Of a DNA stretch of 5,787 nt, positions 1 through 5,366 are shown piece by piece. Each line of letters opens with the position of its first letter. Position 1 is the stretch's first letter. The position numbers and the translations under genes were made by a program. The notes under the pieces are model-generated. The model saw nothing but the letters and a program-made list of their open reading frames with translations, did not search any database and was not told where the DNA came from. The stretch spans positions 1 to 5,787 of the forward strand of contig CAITZE010000118.1 in assembly GCA_903896775.1 (NCBI GenBank). The letters are read 5' to 3'. The stretch comes from an uncultured bacterium. GTDB taxonomy: Bacteria; Pseudomonadota; Alphaproteobacteria; Rhodospirillales; Rhodospirillaceae.

Positions 1-20
1 CCGCAGCAGCGTAAATTGCC

Positions 21-812
21 TTAAGACGGCTTACGTACTTCGATCGCTTCGAAGGGAAGCGGTGGACGTGCTTCAAGGCTCGCGATTTCCAGGATCAGCT
101 TCTGAAGGATCAGACGTGGGAAATCTTCGAGTTTCTTAACCGGCAGGGTGAATGCGCCACGGCCCCCCGTGACGTTCTCGGTGTAGTATTTATCGAGATC
201 GGGCGGGATCGCTTCGCGGTATTTGGCGCGTTCGTTCATGACCGGCAGGCCGTTGACGGTAACGCCGGCTTTGACTGCCATGTCGCGTGATTCTTTAATC
301 GGACGACCGTACTCACTGTAACCGTCGCCCGAAATGTCGACCACGCGGCGGATCGCTTGAAGGCCGCTCGTGGCGATCAGCTTAACCGAATAGTCGAGAC
401 CGGCGCTGATAGACGTCGTGCTGCCTGGTTTGTACGGCGCCTTTTCAAGTTCTTCGGCAAAGGCATTGGCGCTGTCAGCATCAGAAATGATGTGCCAGTC
501 CACTAACAAGCGTTGGTCGCTGGGGCTTGCCCATTCGACAAAGGCAACCGCGATGCGGCCGTTAAGACCGCCTTTAATGGCGTCGACCACTTTCGGGTCG
601 CGCATTGCCGAAATATATCCGGCGCGTTGAATCCCTGCCTCGCCCTCATCGACGCTCGCCGAAACGTCAACCGCAAGAACGAGCGCAATGTCGACTTGCT
701 TTGAGGCCGCAGCAGCGGCGGCGGCTTTATATTCTGTTTGGTGCTCCGCGGCGTTTACGGGTCCGATCCCGATCGCCAAAGCAATGCCAACTATTCCCCA
801 TTTAAAACGCAT
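21..812 (-). CDS. DUF1194 family secreted protein with von Willebrand factor A-like fold
   Basis: A 263-residue protein whose residues 1-21 look like a Sec signal peptide (MRFKW, then a hydrophobic stretch, ending VNA before AEH), so it is probably periplasmic. The body resembles DUF1194, a von Willebrand A-like family of unknown function. The metal-site pattern is visible: D49-V-S51-A-S53 after a hydrophobic beta strand, a GSTTS segment at 130-134 that can supply the MIDAS threonine, and DISGDG at 159-164 that can supply the later aspartate. Between signal peptide and domain is a run of seven alanines (30-36). The ATG is preceded by GAGGGAG (823-829) with a 10-nt spacer, slightly long but the best available. 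The gene is divergent from the cytochrome c gene, and only 20 nt of the window lie beyond its stop. Family assignment is fairly sure. Metal binding is inferred from the motif, and the biological role is unknown. Confidence 0.88.
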   Translation of the reverse strand: MRFKWGIVGIALAIGIGPVNAAEHQTEYKAAAAAAASKQVDIALVLAVDVSASVDEGEAGIQRAGYISAMRDPKVVDAIKGGLNGRIAVAFVEWASPSDQRLLVDWHIISDADSANAFAEELEKAPYKPGSTTSISAGLDYSVKLIATSGLQAIRRVVDISGDGYSEYGRPIKESRDMAVKAGVTVNGLPVMNERAKYREAIPPDLDKYYTENVTGGRGAFTLPVKKLEDFPRLILQKLILEIASLEARPPLPFEAIEVRKPS

Positions 813-1029
813 AACACTCGATCTCCCTCGATCAATCTCTAGACCGCAATTTTGTGTGGTGACGGCCCAGGCCCAAGATGGCCGACAGTCTAGGTATTTT
901 CATGGCGGAGGAAAGTAACAAAAAATCAACATGCCCGCCGCCGCAGCGCACGCGCCGCCTTACGCAAGCCTGTTAGTCAAGCTTGCCTCCGTAGCATCAG
1001 TTCCGAATATAAATGCGTATTTACAGTGC

Positions 1030-1081
1030 CTTAGCCGATAGCGTCTGGTTTGTAGCGTCCGGCGAGTTGAATTCGGCTAAG
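1030..1081. repeat. 9-bp inverted repeat enclosing two 10-bp direct repeats
   Basis: CTTAGCCGA (1030-1038) is the exact reverse complement of TCGGCTAAG (1073-1081), with 34 nt between them. Inside that interval TAGCGTCTGG (1039-1048) and TAGCGTCCGG (1053-1062) match at 9 of 10 positions with a 14-bp period. The direct repeats lie just upstream of the proposed -35 box, and the right inverted arm falls in the promoter spacer. This is where operators or activator sites commonly lie, but the binding protein cannot be named from the sequence. The repeats are directly visible; the regulatory role is inference. Confidence 0.6.
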
Positions 1082-1095
1082 TCGGCCGTTATTTA
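1067..1095 (+). promoter_or_regulatory. Putative sigma70 promoter for the cytochrome c gene
   Basis: TTGAAT (1067-1072) and TATTTA (1090-1095) are separated by 17 nt, four of six matches to each consensus hexamer (TTGACA and TATAAT). Transcription would start near 1102, giving a leader of roughly 48 nt before the TTG start codon. The location is sensible and the spacing ideal, but matches of this quality also arise by chance. Confidence 0.35.
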
Positions 1096-1137
1096 GCGGC
1101 ATCGTCGAAATCGCGATGGTATCGCCTTAACATTCTC

Positions 1138-1142
1138 AGGAG
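1138..1142 (+). promoter_or_regulatory. Ribosome binding site that fixes the cytochrome c TTG start
   Basis: AGGAG lies 7 nt upstream of the TTG at 1150, an optimal distance. No in-frame ATG gives a protein with an intact signal peptide, so this site is the main reason for choosing the TTG start. Confidence 0.7.
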
Positions 1143-1149
1143 CGTTCTT

Positions 1150-1569
1150 TTGGTCTCGCCCAGCCCGTTGCGTCGCGTCGCCGTATTCGCCGCCGCTATT
1201 CTTAGCCCATTGGCTGTCTTTGCTGCTTCGCCTCACGAGGGTGATCCCGCTGCCGGCAAGGTCATGTACACGGAATGCGCCGGCTGCCACGCCTTCAACG
1301 TCAACAAGGTTGGCCCTAAGCACTGTGGTGTTGTTGGCCGCAAAGCCGGTTCCCTGCCCGACTTTGCCAACTATTCTGAAGCGATCACGGAATCGAAACT
1401 CGTTTGGAACGAGAAAAATCTCAACGCGTTCCTTGCCGATCCCATGGGCTTTTTGCCGGATACCACGATGCAATATGCCGGCGTTCCCGATGAGGAATCG
1501 CGTCTCGATCTGATTGCTTATCTCAAGCAGATGAGTGCCGACCCAAAAGTCTGTCCGAAAGGAAAGTAA
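1150..1569 (+). CDS. Periplasmic class I monohaem cytochrome c
   Basis: A 139-residue precursor with a signal peptide of about 25-26 residues (two arginines at 8-9, hydrophobic 10-24, VFAA before SPHEGD), so the mature protein should be periplasmic. The haem is attached at C43-A-G-C46-H47. The segment from V54 to R64 (VGPKHCGVVGR) and the following AG are the typical loop of soluble cytochrome c2/c550-like proteins. M107, in LPDTTMQYAG, is the likely distal haem ligand, with D104 where the family usually has glycine and T106 where it usually has lysine. C59 and C135 lie outside the haem motif. The start is TTG with AGGAG 7 nt upstream. The gene converges with the DUF983 gene, 8 nt apart. The role is single-electron transfer; partner enzymes cannot be named from this context. 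Confidence 0.93.
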   Translation: MVSPSPLRRVAVFAAAILSPLAVFAASPHEGDPAAGKVMYTECAGCHAFNVNKVGPKHCGVVGRKAGSLPDFANYSEAITESKLVWNEKNLNAFLADPMGFLPDTTMQYAGVPDEESRLDLIAYLKQMSADPKVCPKGK

Positions 1570-1577
1570 CGCGGGCG

Positions 1578-1973
1578 CTAGGCTGGCTCTGCCTTATCAC
1601 GGCGGATGATCCACAGCAGCGCCAGCACGAAACCCTTACAGCGCGGCAGCAGAAGCAGCGTCAGAATCAAACCTAACGCCGGCCAGCCCACCATCTCCAC
1701 CCAAACCGGGATGTCGTAGTGCCGCTCGACGTACCAGACGTTACCGAACAGCAACTGCCCGACGATGATGATCGTCAGCCATGGCGGCATGTCGTCGGCG
1801 GGCAGATGACTGAAGGCTTCACCGCATTCGGAGCAATTCGGCACGACTTTAAGATAACGGTGCAGAAGTGCGCCCTTACCGCAGTTCGGACATTTGCCCA
1901 CGGTTCCACGCCATAATGCGAGCACCGCGTCGGGACGGGCTGCTGGTGTAACGCGCTCTGAAATCATGTTCAT
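1578..1973 (-). CDS. DUF983 family membrane protein with N-terminal zinc-ribbon cysteines
   Basis: With the ATG at 1973 the protein has 131 residues. It carries two CXXC pairs, CPNC at 28-31 and CSEC at 47-50, likely a zinc ribbon, followed by PPW and hydrophobic segments at about 65-81 and 93-110 with a shorter one at about 114-123. This is the layout of DUF983, a family of unknown function. In many alphaproteobacteria DUF983 genes sit among cytochrome c oxidase assembly genes, which makes a respiratory role plausible but unproven here. The start lies 4 nt after the ribBA stop and has the GGTGAG-like sequence of the ribBA end upstream. An ATG two codons further in is an alternative. A TTG at 2039 would add 22 residues but overlap ribBA by about 60 nt, and the family does not need them. 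Probably the last gene of the rib transcription unit. Confidence 0.85.
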   Translation of the reverse strand: MNMISERVTPAARPDAVLALWRGTVGKCPNCGKGALLHRYLKVVPNCSECGEAFSHLPADDMPPWLTIIIVGQLLFGNVWYVERHYDIPVWVEMVGWPALGLILTLLLLPRCKGFVLALLWIIRRDKAEPA

Positions 1974-1977
1974 GGGC

Positions 1978-3120
1978 TCACCCAACTTTGATTGGCCGCT
2001 GCTCGGCCACATGCAAGCCGTAACCTTCAAGGCCGACAATAACCTTCGAAGTATTCGTCAGTAGAATCATGTTTTTGATGCCGAGGTCGACCAAAATCTG
2101 CGCCCCCACACCATAGTCGACGAGTCGCGTAGTATGTTCTTCTCCGCGGGCCTTGGCACGGATGCGTTCCGCCAACCGCCCGGGTGTACCGTCGCGGAAC
2201 AGGACGATCACGCCACGGCCAAAATCGGCCACCATCTGCATGGCTTGGTGCAATTCGCCGCTGCGCACCGACTGCGCATCATCCAGCAGGTCGGGCAAAA
2301 GATTGACGTGGTGCATGCGCACCATGACCGGCGCTTCGGCATTCATCGTGCCTTTGATGAGGACGACGTGCTCTTCGCCTGTGACGGCATCGACGTAAAC
2401 CCGCATCATCCAGTCGCCGCCGACTTTCGACGTGAAAGGCGCTTCGGCCGCCATATTCACCAAGCGTTCTTTACGCCGGCGGTATTCGATCAGGTCGGCG
2501 ATCGTGGCGATCTTCAAACCGTGCAGCTGCGCGAACTTGATCAAGTCCGGCATCCGCGCCATGGAGCCGTCGTCGTTCATGATTTCGCAGATCACGCCGG
2601 CTGGAATGAGTCCCGCCAAGCGAGCGACATCCACGGCTGCTTCGGTATGACCCGCGCGCACCAGCACACCGCCGTCTTTGGCCATCAAGGGAAACACGTG
2701 GCCTGGGCTCGACAGATCCGCTGGACCCGACGCGGGATCAATGGCGACGGCAATCGTGCGCGCGCGGTCGGCGGCGGAAATACCGGTCGTAACACCCGTA
2801 AGCGCTTCAATGCTCAAAGTGAAAGCGGTCGAGAGCCGCGATTGATTATGGGCCGGCATCAGCGGCAGACGCAGATGTTCAGTGCGCTGGCGGGTCATCG
2901 ATAAGCAGATCAGCCCGCGCCCATGTTTGGCCATGAAGTTGACGGCTTCGGGTGTCGCCATCTGCGCCGGAATAATCAGGTCGCCTTCGTTCTCGCGGCT
3001 CTCATCATCGACGAGAATGAACATGCGCCCGTTGCGCGCATCGTCGAGGATTTCTTCAATCGAAGACAAAAAGTCGGCGTGGTCGGCGGTATTGCGCGCG
3101 GTGTCGGGCACGTTGTTCAC
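1978..3120 (-). CDS. ribBA: 3,4-dihydroxy-2-butanone 4-phosphate synthase fused to a degenerate GTP cyclohydrolase II domain (RibBX-type)
   Basis: 380 residues in two domains. Residues about 17-216 form DHBP synthase, which converts ribulose 5-phosphate to the four-carbon precursor of riboflavin. Its acidic metal and substrate loop (D38-D39-E40-S-R-E-N-E-G-D47), the GHVFPL segment at 140-145, GHTEA at 157-161 and the C178-E179 segment are intact. Residues about 228-380 align with GTP cyclohydrolase II and keep its framework (VTGEEHV, DYGVGAQIL, GLEGYGL). However, the three zinc cysteines are replaced by N273, S284 and R286, and the QEGRGIGL loop reads RDGTPGRL. Cyclohydrolase activity is therefore unlikely. 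This matches the proteobacterial variant described as RibBX, whose C-terminal half has no shown cyclohydrolase activity. The GTG start lies 5 nt after the ribE stop without a clear Shine-Dalgarno site, suggesting translational coupling. A GTG three codons later is the alternative start. Confidence 0.93.
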   Translation of the reverse strand: MNNVPDTARNTADHADFLSSIEEILDDARNGRMFILVDDESRENEGDLIIPAQMATPEAVNFMAKHGRGLICLSMTRQRTEHLRLPLMPAHNQSRLSTAFTLSIEALTGVTTGISAADRARTIAVAIDPASGPADLSSPGHVFPLMAKDGGVLVRAGHTEAAVDVARLAGLIPAGVICEIMNDDGSMARMPDLIKFAQLHGLKIATIADLIEYRRRKERLVNMAAEAPFTSKVGGDWMMRVYVDAVTGEEHVVLIKGTMNAEAPVMVRMHHVNLLPDLLDDAQSVRSGELHQAMQMVADFGRGVIVLFRDGTPGRLAERIRAKARGEEHTTRLVDYGVGAQILVDLGIKNMILLTNTSKVIVGLEGYGLHVAEQRPIKVG

Positions 3121-3125
3121 TTGCG

Positions 3126-3719
3126 TCAGGATGTTGGCTGCATAAGACGCGCAACATAGCGCGCCAGGGTGTCGATTTCCATGTTGAGGCGGCTGCCTAC
3201 CTTGAGGCTGCCAAAGGTCGTCACGGCCAGCGTGTGGGGAATGATATTGACACCAAAGCTATCGGCATCGACTTCATTCACAGTCAAAGACACACCGTCG
3301 AGACAGACCGAGCCTTTGGCCGCGACAAATTTGGCAAATTCCTTTGGTGGCACGATGGTGTAGCGCTTTGACCCGGCCTCGTCGCGGGCGGCTCTGACCG
3401 TCGCAACGCCGTCCACATGTCCCAGCACCAAATGACCGCCCAACTCGTCGCCGACTTTCAACGGTCGTTCCAGATTCACATGGTCGCCGGCTTTCCAGAC
3501 GCCAAGGGTGGTTTTGTCGAGGGTCTCTTGCGAGACATCCACGAGGAACCAATCTGGCCCCTTCTCGACCACGGTCAAACAGCACCCATTGCAGGCTATG
3601 GAAGCGCCGATATCCACGGTCTTCAAATCATAGGCCGTCGTCAGCCGGAAGCGCTTCGCGGCCTGGCCTTGGGCGACCTCGGCGATGGTCGCGAGGTCAG
3701 TAATTATGCCTGTGAACAT
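3126..3719 (-). CDS. ribE: Riboflavin synthase, alpha chain
   Basis: Catalyses the last step of riboflavin synthesis, dismutation of two 6,7-dimethyl-8-ribityllumazine molecules, in the cytoplasm as a trimer. The 197-residue length is close to the family norm of about 200-215. It shows the two repeated lumazine-binding barrels: MFTGI at 1-5 with NGCCLTV at 44-50 in the first, and GGHLVLGHVDG at 94-104 followed by LDGVSLTVN at 140-148 in the second. The start was set at the ATG giving MFTGI, the almost invariant N-terminus of this family. A TTG at 3782 would add 21 residues and overlap ribD, so it was not used. The chosen ATG lies 22 nt after the ribD stop and has no clear Shine-Dalgarno sequence, which suggests dependence on translation from ribD. 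Named ribE in alphaproteobacterial usage; called ribC in some E. coli literature. Confidence 0.95.
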   Translation of the reverse strand: MFTGIITDLATIAEVAQGQAAKRFRLTTAYDLKTVDIGASIACNGCCLTVVEKGPDWFLVDVSQETLDKTTLGVWKAGDHVNLERPLKVGDELGGHLVLGHVDGVATVRAARDEAGSKRYTIVPPKEFAKFVAAKGSVCLDGVSLTVNEVDADSFGVNIIPHTLAVTTFGSLKVGSRLNMEIDTLARYVARLMQPTS

Positions 3720-3741
3720 AAGAGTGTGTCGCCGAAATGAC

Positions 3742-4827
3742 TTAACGGACCAGCATATCGAGTGTATCGGACCCAAATACAAGGGTCAGTAAGCGCCTAA
3801 AAGCCGGTACCGCTGCCATGTAGCTGGCGTCCAGCGAGGTAACCGCCGGCAATCCGTCACCGCCGATGACGCTGCTGGACCTAAACCACGCCAGTACATC
3901 GATCATTTCATCACGCAAAAAGGATGCTGCCACTTGTCCGCCGCCTTCGACCAGCACACGGGTTAGACCACGCTCGGCTAAAACCCTGCCGATTTCACCG
4001 GGCCGGGCGGTAATGATTTCAATACCTTCCGCCGCCAAAGCTTCGGCTTTGGGGCTCACGTCCGAGGTCACAACCCAAGTCGGGATGTCCTTGGCGGTCT
4101 TCACCAGGTTTGAGGTCAGCGGCAGGCGCAGACGCCGATCCAAGACGATCCGCACCTTAGGTCGCCCCATGTAACCCGGGATCCGGCATGTGAGCTGTGG
4201 GTTATCGGCCAAAGCCGTGCCCGAACCGATCAGAATGGCGTCAAACCGAGCCCGCAAAGCCTGCACCGCTTGGCGCGCTTCAGGGCCCGTGATCCACTTA
4301 CTGTCGCCATTGGAGAGCGCAATACGGCCATCCAGGCTAGCGGCGGTCTTCAACATAAACAGGGGACGGTTTTGAGTCACGCGCATCAAAAAGCCGGCGT
4401 TAAGCCATTCCGCGGCATCTCGTTCCAAGCCCTGAACGACTTCGATACCGGCGGCTTTCAGTTTGGCGATACCCTGTCCGGACACACGCGGGTCAGGGTC
4501 GCCGGCAGCAACAACCACGCGCGCAATGCCGGCGGCGATCAAAGCGTCGGCGCACGGCGGCGTTTGGCCGAAATGGCTACAAGGTTCGAGGGTGACATAG
4601 GCCGTGGCACCTTTGGCTGCGGTACCTGCGCGCCGAAGCGCTTCGGTCTCGGCATGGGGTCGACCGCCCGACTGAGTCCAGCCGCGCCCGACAACCACAT
4701 TGTCTTTAACGATGATGCAGCCCACCGCGGGATTGGGCCAGGTGTCGCCAAGGTTACGCGTCGCCAAGGAGAGCGCCGCCGCCATGAACACGGCGTCGGC
4801 GCCGGAAGAAGCCGAAGCCTTGGACAT
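3742..4827 (-). CDS. ribD: Bifunctional diaminohydroxyphosphoribosylaminopyrimidine deaminase / 5-amino-6-(5-phosphoribosylamino)uracil reductase
   Basis: Carries out the second and third steps of the GTP branch of riboflavin synthesis. At 361 residues it is full length (the E. coli enzyme is about 367). The N-terminal deaminase (about 11-150) has H58-A-E60 with the catalytic glutamate, and the zinc ligands H58, C83 (EPCSH) and C92 (TPPC). The C-terminal NADPH-dependent reductase (from about 153) has KTAASLDGRIA at 160-170, WITGPEAR at 178-185, the GSGT-DNP segment at 201-210 and the VEGGG motif at 293-297. All key residues are present. Its ATG shares one base with the nrdR stop codon (TAATG), with GAGGGG just upstream inside nrdR, so the two genes are probably translationally coupled. 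Confidence 0.96.
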   Translation of the reverse strand: MSKASASSGADAVFMAAALSLATRNLGDTWPNPAVGCIIVKDNVVVGRGWTQSGGRPHAETEALRRAGTAAKGATAYVTLEPCSHFGQTPPCADALIAAGIARVVVAAGDPDPRVSGQGIAKLKAAGIEVVQGLERDAAEWLNAGFLMRVTQNRPLFMLKTAASLDGRIALSNGDSKWITGPEARQAVQALRARFDAILIGSGTALADNPQLTCRIPGYMGRPKVRIVLDRRLRLPLTSNLVKTAKDIPTWVVTSDVSPKAEALAAEGIEIITARPGEIGRVLAERGLTRVLVEGGGQVAASFLRDEMIDVLAWFRSSSVIGGDGLPAVTSLDASYMAAVPAFRRLLTLVFGSDTLDMLVR

Positions 4828-5300
4828 TACCCCTCGTGTTCGACGACAGACGGTTCCGCTAGATTCTCAACAAAGCTTTCAAAGTCTTTGATTTCACGGA
4901 AATTTTTGTAAACAGACGCAAAGCGGATATACGCCACTTTATCGAGACCCTGCAAAGCTTCCATCACCATTTCGCCGATAACGCTGGACGGGATATCGGA
5001 CTCGCCCATGCTCTCGAGACGGCGCTGAATGCTGTTCACGACACGCTCGATGCGCTCCTCGTCCACGGGCCGTTTGCGGCAAGCCGGAGTAATGGAGCGC
5101 GCGATCTTGTCGCGGTCGAAAGGCAACCGCTGACCGCCCTTTTTCACAACGGTCAGTTCGCGCAACTGGATGCGCTCGAAGGTCGTAAAGCGCGCGGCGC
5201 AGGCCGGGCACGAACGGCGGCGACGGATGGCCGAGTTGTCGTCGGTCGGCCGTGAATCCTTCACCTGGGTATCCATGTGTCCGCAATAAGGACAACGCAT
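4827..5300 (-). CDS. nrdR: Transcriptional repressor NrdR
   Basis: A 157-residue regulator that represses ribonucleotide reductase genes in response to ATP/dATP by binding NrdR boxes in their promoters. The N-terminal zinc ribbon has C3-P-Y-C6 and C31-P-A-C34, with the typical KDSRPTDDN and IRRRRSCPAC stretches between and around them. Residues about 47-137 form the ATP-cone (VVKKGGQRLPFDRDKI start, VAYIRFASVYKNF end). The length is typical of the family. The start ATG follows AGGA at close spacing and AAGGGG a little further up, in a 54-nt gap after glyA. Linkage of glyA, nrdR and ribD is widespread in proteobacteria. No ribonucleotide reductase gene or NrdR box pair is visible in this window, so its targets lie elsewhere. 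Confidence 0.96.
   Translation of the reverse strand: MRCPYCGHMDTQVKDSRPTDDNSAIRRRRSCPACAARFTTFERIQLRELTVVKKGGQRLPFDRDKIARSITPACRKRPVDEERIERVVNSIQRRLESMGESDIPSSVIGEMVMEALQGLDKVAYIRFASVYKNFREIKDFESFVENLAEPSVVEHEG
4830..4835 (-). promoter_or_regulatory. Ribosome binding site for ribD inside the nrdR 3' end
   Basis: GAGGGG, read on the minus strand, overlaps the last glutamate and glycine codons of nrdR and lies immediately before the shared TAATG stop/start. Its spacing to the ATG is short (2 nt from the last G, 4 nt from GAGG), which fits re-initiation by ribosomes finishing nrdR. Confidence 0.5.
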
Positions 5301-5308
5301 GTATCCTA

Positions 5309-5333
5309 TCCCCTTACCCTATTAGTCCCCTTA
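5309..5333. repeat. Two copies of an 8-bp direct repeat in the nrdR leader
   Basis: TCCCCTTA occurs at 5309-5316 and again at 5326-5333, a 17-bp period. On the coding strand this is TAAGGGGA twice in the 54-nt gap between glyA and nrdR. The copy nearer nrdR overlaps the region from which its ribosome binding site is drawn. Neither copy resembles an NrdR box. Function unknown; it could be chance in a purine-rich leader. Confidence 0.45.
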
Positions 5334-5352
5334 ATAGCGCTTTGTGACCCCA

Positions 5353-5366
5353 ATTTATTGATAAAT
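5353..5366. repeat. 14-bp AT-rich palindrome over the glyA stop codon
   Basis: ATTTAT (5353-5358) and ATAAAT (5361-5366) are perfect inverted arms around a 2-nt centre and include the glyA stop codon. There is no GC-rich stem and no following T run, so it is not a standard intrinsic terminator. It may be a protein-binding site or simply AT-rich stop-codon context. No clear terminator separates glyA from nrdR, so read-through is possible. Confidence 0.4.

Larger units (their letters stand above)
813..1149. other. Divergent intergenic region (337 nt)
   Basis: This stretch separates the DUF1194 start from the cytochrome c start and must hold the promoters for both. On the plus strand I see a sigma70-like promoter (1067-1095), an inverted repeat enclosing direct repeats (1030-1081), an AT-rich imperfect dyad TAAATGCGTATTTA (1010-1023), a GCAAGC/GCTTGC pair with an 11-nt loop (964-986), a small perfect hairpin GCGAT-GGT-ATCGC (1113-1125) and the cytochrome Shine-Dalgarno site (1138-1142). 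TCGATC occurs twice, 10 bp apart (818-823 and 828-833), around the DUF1194 ribosome binding site. No minus-strand promoter matched well enough to call. The short reading frames here lack usable ribosome binding sites. No RNA gene is recognised. Confidence 0.7.

Noticed and set aside
832..903. 23-codon minus-strand frame upstream of the DUF1194 gene
   Set aside because: The sequence before its ATG is pyrimidine-rich, the opposite of a Shine-Dalgarno site, and the product has no recognisable features.
902..976. 24-codon plus-strand frame starting at ATG 902
   Set aside because: It has no upstream ribosome binding site and a low-complexity basic, proline-rich product.
964..986. GCAAGC/GCTTGC inverted repeat as a possible terminator
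   Set aside because: The 6-bp stem with an 11-nt loop has no T run on either side, and no gene ends here.
1093..1473. 126-codon minus-strand frame opposite the cytochrome c gene
   Set aside because: It covers the haem-binding cytochrome gene in antisense, and the cytochrome frame has clear conserved motifs.
1567..1610. Possible bidirectional terminator between the convergent cytochrome and DUF983 genes
   Set aside because: Only 8 nt separate the stop codons, and the nearest pairing (AGGC/GCCT) is a 4-bp stem without a T tract.
1974..2039. N-terminal extension of the DUF983 protein from a TTG inside ribBA
   Set aside because: It overlaps the conserved end of ribBA, and the ATG at 1973 gives a normal family length directly after the ribBA stop.
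2134..2904. 256-codon open frame on the plus strand, opposite ribBA
   Set aside because: It is wholly antisense to a well-conserved enzyme gene, its product is rich in His, Arg and Gln with no recognisable domain, and it has no supporting ribosome binding site. Such shadow frames are common in GC-rich DNA.
3720..3782. N-terminal extension of ribE from a TTG start
   Set aside because: MFTGI is the near-invariant N-terminus of riboflavin synthase, and the extension overlaps ribD without adding conserved residues.
4270..4911. 213-codon open frame on the plus strand, opposite ribD and the end of nrdR
   Set aside because: It is antisense to two clearly real genes and shows no family features.
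5301..5354. FMN riboswitch ahead of the rib genes
   Set aside because: The gap before nrdR is 54 nt and the gaps between nrdR and the rib genes are at most 22 nt, far too short for an RFN element, and no RFN-like conserved segments are seen.
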